Shown here piece by piece: positions 7,632-16,710 of a stretch of 64,000 nucleotides of DNA. This DNA comes from Gammaproteobacteria bacterium (lineage in GTDB: Bacteria; Pseudomonadota; Gammaproteobacteria; Xanthomonadales; Wenzhouxiangellaceae): assembly GCA_021772985.1 (NCBI GenBank), contig JAJFKX010000004.1, forward strand, positions 1-64,000, read 5' to 3'. Each line of letters starts with the position of its first letter. Position 1 is the stretch's first letter. The translations under genes and the position numbers were made by a program. Below the pieces are notes generated by a model that was not told the DNA's origin, searched no databases, and saw nothing but the letters and a program-made list of their open reading frames with translations.

Positions 7632-8144
7632 TCAACCGCGTTGCATAAATAAATACCCACGCTGCTTCAATATTGATAACCAATTCCATTCCGATTGATC
7701 AAATATCGATTCGAACGCGGGAATGTTTGAATGCTGGTCAGCGATCAGCACTGCTCCATCCTCATTAGTATGGGTGAGCAGCTTCTGCAGAACTGAAAGC
7801 CGCTCATCGGGTTTGAGCATATGCAAGGTGCGATCAATTACCACAATATCGTATGCTCGAGGTGGCAGGTAATCACGTATATCTGCAATGTCTGCCTCTA
7901 TTCCCAAACATTCATCAGCGGCATCCTTAAGCATGTCGCGGATACCGGAAGGCGATTGATCTATTCCAGTAACGCGATGCCCAAGCCGAGCGATGAACAA
8001 CGCATCCCGGCCCTGCCCACAACCAACATCCAAAACCCATGCATGCGCTTTTTGGTATGTTTCAAAAAAGCTGACAAATTCCTTTGCAGGCTCACCAAGC
8101 GCGTGCCTGTTTTGTTTATAAACCTTGTCGTAATCAGTTGCCAT
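7632..8144 (-). CDS. Class I SAM-dependent methyltransferase, small
   Basis: About 170 residues. Motif I is VLDVGCGQGRDALFIA, with the acidic end of strand 2 at VTGIDQSP, then IEADIADI and YDIVVIDRTLHML. This is a complete Rossmann methyltransferase core similar to the TehB/UbiE-like group; the substrate is unknown. ATG 8144 is chosen over a TTG at 8150. It is isolated between repeat elements (7116-7464 and 8198-8231), transcribed away from the giant gene's region, and has no obvious partner. Confidence 0.8.
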   Translation of the reverse strand: MATDYDKVYKQNRHALGEPAKEFVSFFETYQKAHAWVLDVGCGQGRDALFIARLGHRVTGIDQSPSGIRDMLKDAADECLGIEADIADIRDYLPPRAYDIVVIDRTLHMLKPDERLSVLQKLLTHTNEDGAVLIADQHSNIPAFESIFDQSEWNWLSILKQRGYLFMQRG

Positions 8145-8197
8145 CAGCAAATACTGCCATAGAAAATTGCATCTGGCTAAGTGATTTTAGGATGGGT

Positions 8198-8231
8198 GGT
8201 ATGCATTACCACGCCGGAGCGTGGCAACGAG
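8198..8231. repeat. Solitary end fragment related to the 121-bp repeats
   Basis: This stretch keeps GGTATGCATTACCACGC, a one-base variant of the GGAGCGTGG end, and AACGAG. It matches the right end of the 7116/7343 elements with a few substitutions. It is a lone half-element between the methyltransferase gene and the giant gene's stop. Confidence 0.65.
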
Positions 8232-8308
8232 TAAATAACTTTACAGTTTGTTGTTCTATGCAGGCCGCCCGTTAAGGGCGGCCATGTATTATCGTTACCT
8301 GGTGATGC

Positions 8309-11300
8309 CTATTGCTGGCAGCTACCAATCCGCTGCTCCCAGCTGCCGTACTGCCACTCGCCATCACCCGACCGGTACAAAGTACGCGTCTCGATAACGC
8401 CATTTCGCAAACGTGCCTGCACCAGGCAAGCCCATTCACCGGCTGCATTGCGTTGCCTTTCAACAACCACATTGGCCTGATTTTCCTGCAAGGTAAGCAG
8501 CAGGAACTCCATGCCCTCGAAACCATCGGCGAACAATGTTGGACGACTCACATCGGAGGCGGTGTTGTCACTTTGATCAACATCGCCTGGAAAATCCACG
8601 GTAACTGTATTGGTGATCGGCATGCTTGCGTTGATTGATACTGTTGCCGACAGGATATAAGTCAAAGTACCACCAACTGGTACATCAACCGTATCGGTAA
8701 TGTTTCCGCTGCCGGTGGCAGCACACACACCACCAGCGCTTGCTGTACACGTCCACATTGCGCTGCTGAGATCACCCGGCAGAATATCGGTGACCGTTGC
8801 CCCCAGGACATTTTCAGTACCGATATTGCTGACCACTATGGTGTACTCAATCGGCTGGCCGGTATCTGCTGTGGCACGGAAATCATCTTTGGTAACCGAC
8901 AGATTCGGTCCATCACCGGTGGTGGTGGTGGTGAAGCTATCGGTGACGCCATTGATGTTGAGCAAGGTGTTCACGTTGGTCAATATGGTGGCTGCCGCAG
9001 TATGCTGCACCGCCACTGAATCACCGTTGTTCACGGTACCTGCTGCCGCGGTAAACGGCCCACCGTTGATCGAATACAGTCCATTGGTGACTGAAATCGG
9101 GGTGGCATCATTGATACCCATTACCGTTATTGGCGCTGATGTCACCGTTGCGGACAACGGCACATCAATTTGATCGACAAACATAAATTGATCTGGCTGG
9201 ATATCCTGTGCTTCAGTGGTGCTGGTAAAGGTATCCGTTACTCCGCCGATATCCAGCACGGTATCTATATCGGCCACAAACGCCGCCGAACTGGTGTGTT
9301 GAACTTGCACATCATCGCCATTGACCACATTACCGCCAGCCGCTATGAACGGACCACCGTTGACCGAATACAGCCCATTGGTGACTGAAATCGCGGTAGC
9401 ATCATTGATGCCTGTAACCGTAATTGCTGCTGATGTCACTGTTGCTGACAGCGGCACATCGGTTTGATCGATAAACATAAACTGATCGGGCACAATATCC
9501 TGCGCCAACGTGGTGCTGGTAAAGGTATCGGTCACTCCACCGACATCCAGTACCGTGTCCACCGCGGTCAGGAAGGTTGCAGCACTGGTGTGTTGAACCT
9601 GTACCATGTCGCCATTGCTGACCATACCCGGCGTGTCGACAAACCCACCGCCGTTAATTGCATAGAGTCCTCCTGTTACGGAAATCGGTGTCGCAGTATT
9701 AATGCCCGATATCGTTACCGTATTGGACGACTGCAGGGCTCCCAGCGCTACATCGGTTACATCGATAAAGATAAATTGATTCGGCATCTGGTCGGTAAAT
9801 TCGAACGCACCAAGATCAAAACCTGATCCGCCAGGCCGTGGATTACCGTCCAAGTCAAACACCGAGGCCGGAGCCTGAGCAGTGAAGTCGAGCCCAGCAT
9901 CAATCGCCGGTGACAGGTCGGTCAGATGGTAGTCCACTATTTCATAGTTGGCCATCTGGCCGATTCCGCTGAGATTATCCGAACGCAGGCTGATGGTAAT
10001 CGTGTCATCAGTGTTACCTGTGATCCGGTAGTGCAAACTTTGAGTAGCATCGGCCCGAATGAACTTGCCGATCAGCGAACCATCCGTCGGTAAGTTGGCG
10101 CCGGTAGCGTTAAGCAAAGCTACACCAGCCCCATTTGAAATGGTCGATCCAAACAATCCATCCAATTGCCCGCTGGGGCCACCAACAAAAGCAGCTGGCG
10201 GATCAGCCGGAACCGTTCCGGACTCGTTAACGGTGCCGATACCGGTATTAAAATTCAAGCTATTGCCATTGAACAATGTCTCCGCCAGCGTCAGCGTTTC
10301 GTTGGTGCTGCGCAATTCCAGCGCAGTGCCGTTGGGGTGGTCTTCCACGATACAGTTGCGTAATGTAGTGGTACCCGAATTCAGATACACGGCCTGGCCC
10401 TGGGTAACAGCCTTGTTCTGGCTGATCACGCAGTGAGTGGCTTCCATGATCCCGGTGGAGCCGGCAACGAACGCCCCGCCACCCTGGTCACCGGCAGTGT
10501 TGCCGGTAAGCAACAGGTTGGTGAATGTGTCAGTGGCGCTGCTGAAATATAACCCGCCACCGTCAGAACCTGCGCGGTTACCGCTGATCACGGTATCCAC
10601 AAAATCACTGGCTGAGTTCTGCGACATACCATCAAAGAACGAAGTGGTACTGTAGATACCACCACCGACACTGTTGGATTGGTTACTGATAAATTGACAG
10701 TTGGTAAAGCTTGAGCGATCAGCACTGCGCCAGATTCCACCACCACTGCTTGCGGAAAAGTTCAGCTCGAAAATACAGTTTTCAAAGGTAGCACTGGATC
10801 TGCTCAAATACGCGCCGCCACCATTGGAACTGGATAAATTGCTGGAAATCAGAACATTGCGCAAAGTGGGGCTGCCCTGCTCTATGATTAATCCGCCACC
10901 AAAACGATCCGGGTTCTGTGCACCTTGTGCATTGCCCAGACCGATACTGAAGCCATCGAGCACCGCACTCGCGTCGGTGCCGGAACCGTCAACCACATGA
11001 TAGCTGTTGTCAGTCTCGATATTCTGGAGACCAAGATTGCCCGAAAGCAACGTTCCATTGGTACGCGGATCGGTATTACGTTGATCACGACTGGTTTCCT
11101 GGGCCCCGCTCAGACCCTCGAACCCACCATACACACCAACGCCGGTTATTAACTGGAATGATTCATTGACGTCGTTGCTTGCCGAAGGCAGATAGGCCCC
11201 ATTGGCAACCCAGATTTCATCACCGGGAATAGCCGCCAGTAAGGCGTCACGCACTGACAGGAAAGCATTACTCCAGCTCAGGCCACTGCCATTACCAGCG

Positions 11301-14300
11301 CTGGCGTCCGGATCAACAAACAGCAGTTCCGCACTACCGCGTTGCACTTCGAAAGCACCCATGTCCACCACCGGTGACGAACCAACACCGGTATCGGGGA
11401 CTTCCAGGATATTGGCAATGCGGTCGAGGCCATCCAGATCCACCTGCACATCGGCCGGCACCCGGGTGCTGTCACCGGCATCAATCGCCGGCGAGCTGAT
11501 CTGCAGCCGCGGATTATCGTCCGCAGTACCAAACAGATCGTCTGCGCCGTCGGCATCAATAAATGCCGGGTCAACATTCAGAATATTGGTACCGGCAGCA
11601 AAACCGCCTTCAACCAATGAGTAATCGGCAAGCACCATACCGGTATCCAGAATAGCCACCGCACCGGTCGCTGTGTTACCCCAGATAATACTGCTGGCCA
11701 TATCTACCGTGGCGGTAGCATCCACCGCCAGGCCACCACCAGACCCTGACGAATCATTGCCGGTGATGGTCAGGTTGATCAGCATAGAGCTGGAGGTATT
11801 GGTGGCCAGAATTGCGCCGCCGTCACTGCCGGCAATATTACCATTGAACTGGGCATTGACAACCATGGGAGCAGAACTCAGCCCAACCGCAAGACCGGCG
11901 CCGCCATCTGCAGACTGATTGGCACGGACGATCAGGTTTTGCAGGATGGGGGCACCGTCATTGACAAAAATACCGGCGCCTATGTTTTCCGGCATGGTGC
12001 CATTGGCAAAACCATCAGCAATCGTGAAACCATCCAGGATGCCGGTGCTGCCACTGTTCACACTGACCACATGGTAGGCGTTGTCGCTACTATCCAATAA
12101 TGTACCGAGGTCACCGCTGAGTATAGTCGTGTTCTGTGACCAGTCTCTTTGGCTACGTTCTGTCTCCGAACCGATAAATCCACCGTAAACAGCAACGTTA
12201 GGAAGGTCGAATGTCGCCAACCGGGAAGCCGGCACTGAAGGCACATAACTGCCTTGTGCAACCCAGACTTCGGTAATTGCCGGCGAATTACAGGTACCAC
12301 CGGCCACCAGTGCAAGCGCATCCTGCAAGTCGGTAAATGCGTTGCCCCAGGTGCTGCCGTTGTTGGCACCAACGGCTAGCTCATTAACAAATAAAATTTC
12401 ATCGGGCGGGCACATCGAGATCAACCCGGCATCTACATTAAGTGTGCGTTGTGCCACGGTCAGCGTGATTGCCGGAGTACGTCCGGTAATTGGATCACCA
12501 CTGGCGGTACTCAAATCAACATCACTGTCAGTGCTGTCATCACCTACATCCTGCGGCGAAAAGCCGAAGCCGGCGGTACGCGACATAAACTCAACTGTAT
12601 AGTCGCCGGGCACCAGTCCGCTGAAGCGATATTCGCCGGTGGTGAAACCTGAAGTCTGGAACTCAAGCAGGTTGTTGGCTGCATCATAAAGACGAACATT
12701 GGTTCGCAGCGTTGGCTCGTCAAGATCACGCTGACCGTCCTGGTTGAGATCAAACCAGCTAACACCTGCGATCGAAGCCGCTTGTTCACCGAAATTGTAA
12801 TTGCTGGCGCTGGTGCCGGAACCCAGGTTAATGTCTTCAATCACATCATTGGTGGTGTTGGTACCACCGGCTGTGCCGATGCTCTCAAGGCCATCATTGA
12901 TGTTCGCAGGCTGGGTCTCGGTGATCTGATAGGTACCCGGAGGTAATGAATTGAAAGAATAGAAACCGTTGCTGCTTGGATCGGAATTATCGAAGAAGGT
13001 GGTTCTCATTATTGGTCCGACCGTATTGCCTTCGAAATCGGTGCCATCGAGCTGCAGCATCACACCACCAATGCCAGCTTCGCGGATCGGGGATGTTTGT
13101 CGAACCCCATCACCATTGACATCGTCGTATACGAAACCTCTTATGCTTCCACTGGTTCGCAATACGCCAAAGTTATATTCCTCACCCTGGTCGCCCAGTA
13201 CCACCGGTACATCACTGATCACATCATCACCGATGGTGCCGCTGTTGGTGCCGCCCAAGCTGCCGATTTGATTGAACCATTCCTGGACTGTGCTCCCGGA
13301 TGGATCATCGATCTGGGTAATGATGTAAGTACCCGGACGCAAGAAATCGAACACATACTGACCAAAGGGGTTGTCAAAGTTGGTTTCAGCAGTACGATTA
13401 ACCGGGCCCCGGTCGTCGACGCCGGTGAGTTGAATGGTTAACGACTCGAAACCGCCTTCACCAACATCCCTGACCTGATTCAGGTTGACATCGGTATACA
13501 CAAAGCCGGACAAACTGGCAGGTTGCAGCAACACGGTCTCGTCGCTGAATGGCAGATTTGAGCTATCCAGCGGGTTGCCTGCCAGATCTGTAATACCGGT
13601 TGCATCATTTAGACTGATGCCCAGGCTGCCGTTAACGGTTGTTGCATAACCGGTTACAAACACCGTTTGCATATCACCATTGTCCGTGACCCGATCAACC
13701 ACCGCCCCCGGTTGACTTGGGGTAACCGTGAACGCAGCTGTGGTAACACCTAATACCGGACGATTGAAAACCACATTGAAGGCAACTTCCTCATCAGCGC
13801 TGGGATTCTCACCAGGGAAGCTGATTGCAGTAACCTGAGGCATAGACTTGAACACCCCGGCCAACTCACCTTCAACAACACTTGCGCCTGTGCCGTTTAA
13901 TGCCCGTCCACTGACATCTCCAACAATACTGTCGTCATCAACCAGATTGAGCCGGAACTCACCCTCGTTGGCCGGGCCAGAGGTATCAACCATGATCGAG
14001 TAAGTACTGCCACTACCAGTGGGAGCAGCCATAATCGGTGTAATTGCACCACTGACAACCGCTATTGCAAAATCACTCGCGTCTACACCGGTCACCGTCT
14101 CGCTAAACTGAATCTGGTATTCGACTGATTCGGTATTGGCTGGATTGGCGCCAACCACAGTCAGTACTGCATCAGGAGCGAATACATCGATCACCCCATA
14201 TACATCTGCGGTATCGGACAGCACGCCCGGTGTGTAACCTGTGCCGGTACCGTTAGCAGCCTGATTACCAGAGAATGTCAGGTTAGTCCCTTCAACCGTG

Positions 14301-15403
14301 GCATCAGGATGAATAAAAATGCCGCCGCCCTTGCGTTTGGGGTTGCCACTGCCGCTGGCTATTTCGGAATTGTTGTTGACAAAAGATACGCCCTGCAGCT
14401 GCAACAGGCCATTGCGGGCAAAAATAGCCCCACCCAGACCGGCGCCGCCGCCGCCGGCTCCACGCCTGCCATCACCACCCAACCGCACGCCGCCATCTAT
14501 AGTGCCGCCCCCCTGAGCGCCACTGCCATTGTTGCCGCCACCGCCGCCGCCACCGCCGTAACCGCCGGGGCCACCGTTCTGTGCGTTCTGGTTGGCTGCC
14601 GACTGGGCGCCACCACCGCCAGCACCACCGAAGCCGCCACCGGTTGCTGTTGAACCATTGTTGTTGTTGCCGCCTCTGCCGCCACCACCACCAAAGGGGT
14701 TGCCATTACCGCCACTGCCTTCAATGGCATTGGGTGAGTTGCCGCCGTTACCGTTGACGCCGCCGCCGCCACCACCACCGCTGTTACCGCCACCGGCATT
14801 GCTGCCGCCGCGAGCGCGATTACCGGAAAAGCTGACATCCTCGATGAATACATTGCCATCATTCAGGAAAAAGGCGCCGCCCAGGCCAGCGGCACCGCCG
14901 CCACCACCACCGCCGCTTCCGCCCCTGCCGCCCTGTGCGAGGGCGTTTGCCAAGCTCAGGTTGGTCAGCGTGAAGTTGCCGGAGGCGTCGTTAACAAAAA
15001 AGATACGCTTATTGAACTCAGAAGTAATTGCCGCAGCATCCAGGGTGATGTTGTTGGCTTGCCCGTCGATCGTCAAATCCCCGGTAATGGTTGGCAGTAT
15101 CGAACCAAGCGCTACGCTGCCGTTAGCCAGACTGGCATCGAAGATGATCAGGTCGGCGCCGCTGCCGGTTTCTCCGAGGTCGGTGGTGGTATCGTCACGC
15201 GCTGCATTAATCGCTTCGCGCAAAGTCACCAGGCCATCACTGGCGGTGGTGTCATCAGCAAGTGAATTGACGGTCAGCGTTGCGGCGCTGATGGTCATTG
15301 GCACAAGCCCGAATGCACAGGCACATAAGATGGCTCTGAAACCATTGTTGAAATTATTAAATAGCCAGCTCTGGCCACCACATACTCGTGAATTTATACT
15401 CAT
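8309..15403 (-). CDS. Giant secreted beta-helix protein with Gly-rich, SdrD-B-like, 98-residue repeat and DUF11 regions
   Basis: 2364 residues. A signal peptide ends near residue 40 (ISA). TLREAINAARDD follows, the CSLREAI-type motif seen before parallel beta-helices. Residues 148-325 are extremely glycine-rich with asparagine. Three SdrD B-like modules lie near 631, 752 and 878 (SGFVYTDVN, RGFVYDDVN, AGVSWFDLN). Two beta-helix blocks, each opening with a GSTWGNAF/GLSWSNAF-like motif, start near 1003 and 1361. A choice-of-anchor-like LSPAIDAG...DLGAFEF segment is near 1825. Three tandem 98-residue repeats cover about 1873-2160, followed by a DUF11-like module and a C-terminus containing FADGFEG. 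ATG 15403 has AGGA nearby (TAGGACGAGTC). The product is probably surface-bound or exported and adhesin-like; no secretion partner gene is adjacent. Function is inferred from architecture only. Confidence 0.85.
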   Translation of the reverse strand: MSINSRVCGGQSWLFNNFNNGFRAILCACAFGLVPMTISAATLTVNSLADDTTASDGLVTLREAINAARDDTTTDLGETGSGADLIIFDASLANGSVALGSILPTITGDLTIDGQANNITLDAAAITSEFNKRIFFVNDASGNFTLTNLSLANALAQGGRGGSGGGGGGGAAGLGGAFFLNDGNVFIEDVSFSGNRARGGSNAGGGNSGGGGGGGVNGNGGNSPNAIEGSGGNGNPFGGGGGRGGNNNNGSTATGGGFGGAGGGGAQSAANQNAQNGGPGGYGGGGGGGGNNGSGAQGGGTIDGGVRLGGDGRRGAGGGGAGLGGAIFARNGLLQLQGVSFVNNNSEIASGSGNPKRKGGGIFIHPDATVEGTNLTFSGNQAANGTGTGYTPGVLSDTADVYGVIDVFAPDAVLTVVGANPANTESVEYQIQFSETVTGVDASDFAIAVVSGAITPIMAAPTGSGSTYSIMVDTSGPANEGEFRLNLVDDDSIVGDVSGRALNGTGASVVEGELAGVFKSMPQVTAISFPGENPSADEEVAFNVVFNRPVLGVTTAAFTVTPSQPGAVVDRVTDNGDMQTVFVTGYATTVNGSLGISLNDATGITDLAGNPLDSSNLPFSDETVLLQPASLSGFVYTDVNLNQVRDVGEGGFESLTIQLTGVDDRGPVNRTAETNFDNPFGQYVFDFLRPGTYIITQIDDPSGSTVQEWFNQIGSLGGTNSGTIGDDVISDVPVVLGDQGEEYNFGVLRTSGSIRGFVYDDVNGDGVRQTSPIREAGIGGVMLQLDGTDFEGNTVGPIMRTTFFDNSDPSSNGFYSFNSLPPGTYQITETQPANINDGLESIGTAGGTNTTNDVIEDINLGSGTSASNYNFGEQAASIAGVSWFDLNQDGQRDLDEPTLRTNVRLYDAANNLLEFQTSGFTTGEYRFSGLVPGDYTVEFMSRTAGFGFSPQDVGDDSTDSDVDLSTASGDPITGRTPAITLTVAQRTLNVDAGLISMCPPDEILFVNELAVGANNGSTWGNAFTDLQDALALVAGGTCNSPAITEVWVAQGSYVPSVPASRLATFDLPNVAVYGGFIGSETERSQRDWSQNTTILSGDLGTLLDSSDNAYHVVSVNSGSTGILDGFTIADGFANGTMPENIGAGIFVNDGAPILQNLIVRANQSADGGAGLAVGLSSAPMVVNAQFNGNIAGSDGGAILATNTSSSMLINLTITGNDSSGSGGGLAVDATATVDMASSIIWGNTATGAVAILDTGMVLADYSLVEGGFAAGTNILNVDPAFIDADGADDLFGTADDNPRLQISSPAIDAGDSTRVPADVQVDLDGLDRIANILEVPDTGVGSSPVVDMGAFEVQRGSAELLFVDPDASAGNGSGLSWSNAFLSVRDALLAAIPGDEIWVANGAYLPSASNDVNESFQLITGVGVYGGFEGLSGAQETSRDQRNTDPRTNGTLLSGNLGLQNIETDNSYHVVDGSGTDASAVLDGFSIGLGNAQGAQNPDRFGGGLIIEQGSPTLRNVLISSNLSSSNGGGAYLSRSSATFENCIFELNFSASSGGGIWRSADRSSFTNCQFISNQSNSVGGGIYSTTSFFDGMSQNSASDFVDTVISGNRAGSDGGGLYFSSATDTFTNLLLTGNTAGDQGGGAFVAGSTGIMEATHCVISQNKAVTQGQAVYLNSGTTTLRNCIVEDHPNGTALELRSTNETLTLAETLFNGNSLNFNTGIGTVNESGTVPADPPAAFVGGPSGQLDGLFGSTISNGAGVALLNATGANLPTDGSLIGKFIRADATQSLHYRITGNTDDTITISLRSDNLSGIGQMANYEIVDYHLTDLSPAIDAGLDFTAQAPASVFDLDGNPRPGGSGFDLGAFEFTDQMPNQFIFIDVTDVALGALQSSNTVTISGINTATPISVTGGLYAINGGGFVDTPGMVSNGDMVQVQHTSAATFLTAVDTVLDVGGVTDTFTSTTLAQDIVPDQFMFIDQTDVPLSATVTSAAITVTGINDATAISVTNGLYSVNGGPFIAAGGNVVNGDDVQVQHTSSAAFVADIDTVLDIGGVTDTFTSTTEAQDIQPDQFMFVDQIDVPLSATVTSAPITVMGINDATPISVTNGLYSINGGPFTAAAGTVNNGDSVAVQHTAAATILTNVNTLLNINGVTDSFTTTTTGDGPNLSVTKDDFRATADTGQPIEYTIVVSNIGTENVLGATVTDILPGDLSSAMWTCTASAGGVCAATGSGNITDTVDVPVGGTLTYILSATVSINASMPITNTVTVDFPGDVDQSDNTASDVSRPTLFADGFEGMEFLLLTLQENQANVVVERQRNAAGEWACLVQARLRNGVIETRTLYRSGDGEWQYGSWEQRIGSCQQ
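8909..9784 (-). repeat. Three tandem 294-bp repeats (98 residues each) inside the giant gene
   Basis: Units begin at 9784, 9490 and 9196, each coding P(N/D)QF(I/M)F(I/V)D followed by DVPLSATVTS, SVTNGLYS(V/I)NGGPF and GGVTDTFTSTT. Units 2 and 3 are more alike than unit 1. The period is exactly 294 bp for the first two units, so this is a coding duplication in frame. Confidence 0.85.
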
Positions 15404-15979
15404 GACTCGTCCTATTACCCGCCTATTTGCTTTTGGACAGCCGCATGGCCGCCGTTATCTGATCACATAATATCCGCACCCAAAGTGCGATATCACCCTG
15501 CACCTGCTTTAATGCAAATATCTGTAGCACTGCCCAAGGCAACATCGCCACATAACTATTCCAATAGTATGGATCAGATGCATTTTTAAGTCATGAGTTT
15601 TTGCAAACCCAGTTATGATTTTTTCTTTTCTCAAATACGTATAACTATTTGTTTATAAAAGAGTTTATAATTATGAGAAAGTTATGAAGTAATTATGAAG
15701 TTATTCGTACCCTCTAGATGCGGCTTTTTAAGCTCATTTATACAATAGGCTATGTCTTCACTACTGCTCACAATGTTATCCATCAATAGCTCGCATCGTG
15801 CCTAAAATGGTTGACGCTGGTTTACGAACAACGCATTTTGCATGTTTGTTTTGAGCAAGCAGGATTTACTGCTACCAGAACTTCCTTAAATAGATTTAAT
15901 GCTTTCTTTCAAATGAGCATACGGGGCCGGGCTTGATATTTTTGGAAGATTTAATCTGCACTGAGGGATTTGGGATAAT
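15404..15979. other. Upstream region of the giant gene
   Basis: 576 bases with no supported gene. The middle (about 15600-15710) is very AT-rich and holds three helically phased TTATGA(A)G repeats. The part nearer 15980 shows nothing recognisable. This is the probable promoter and control region of the giant secreted protein. Confidence 0.6.
15671..15700 (-). promoter_or_regulatory. Three 11-bp-phased direct repeats, candidate operator
   Basis: TTATGAG starts at 15671 and TTATGAAG at 15682 and 15693, exactly 11 bases apart. Read on the gene's strand they are CTTCATAA, CTTCATAA and CTCATAA. An 11-bp direct-repeat period is typical of OmpR/PhoB-family response-regulator sites, and the half-sites loosely resemble the TGTCATA of a Pho box. 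They lie about 270-300 bases upstream of the giant gene's ATG. The regulator identity is speculative. Confidence 0.4.
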
Positions 15980-16552
15980 CTAAAATCGATTACCCGGATA
16001 CATCACACATTCATTTACTGGCCCAGTCGTTTGTCCTCCAAGCCCGCTTAAACCCGCATAACTGATCAGATAGCATTGCTTGAAAATTGAACAATAACAA
16101 ATCTCCAGACTGATCTCAGATTCAATACTATGCGCTGCCTGTGCCTGTTCTGCAGCGGCATAGTTCAATAAATTGACACTTTCACCCTGGCCCATAAAAC
16201 CACCACTCAACATAGCCTGCCCATAGATACGAACCTGGTCACCCATGATCGACTGATAAGCTTCTGACCAATCGTGATATCTACTGCTGCCTCTGGAAAC
16301 ACTGACCGCTTTGATATGTGACGGGCCGGTACCTTTATTAGCCACATTGATTTGATAACTGTCCACATCTTAGCTGGTCCACATATCTAGAATGAGTAAT
16401 ACCGATATCCGCTGTTGCTGGCGGTTGATGTAAACCTCATAAATCGACACCCCAAGTGCAATCAGGCTGACAAAACCAGCGGCAATGGCAGTTAGCTGAG
16501 TGTTTTTAACTAACTGGGCAAAGTTACCGGACTGTTTATTCTCGTTATCCAT
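15980..16552 (-). pseudogene. Small membrane-anchored protein gene interrupted by an in-frame TAA
   Basis: From ATG 16552 the frame codes a short hydrophilic start, one membrane helix (AIAAGFVSLIALGVSIYEVY) and NRQQQRISV, then meets TAA at 16370-16372. The same frame then continues uninterrupted for another 129 codons (DVDSYQINVANKGTGPSHIKAVSV...) to a stop at 15980. The joined product resembles one-helix proteins with a YxxxLxRxQQRxxVWP segment followed by a 'NKGxGPAxIKxV' beta domain, so the two halves look like one gene. No start with a ribosome site precedes the second half (only a GTG). It is either a nonsense pseudogene or a case of stop-codon readthrough. Family resemblance is from memory; function unknown. 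Confidence 0.65.
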
Positions 16553-16710
16553 TGACAGTTCGCGTTGTAAATGGCGTAGTTGATATTGCTTCTAGAGTCA
16601 GACGTTTTGATTGCTCAAAGGGTTTAAGCTTATCGGTCATCTGATCCTCGCACCAAGGTAATTCTTGTTGAGTTACGGCTGGGCGCACTCAGCTTATTTA
16701 CATTGGTTGA

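Noticed and set aside
14592-15470. A 292-codon plus-strand frame rich in Pro and Leu opposite the giant gene
   Set aside because: It is the mirror of the glycine codons and signal-peptide region on the coding strand. It has no ribosome site and no domain.
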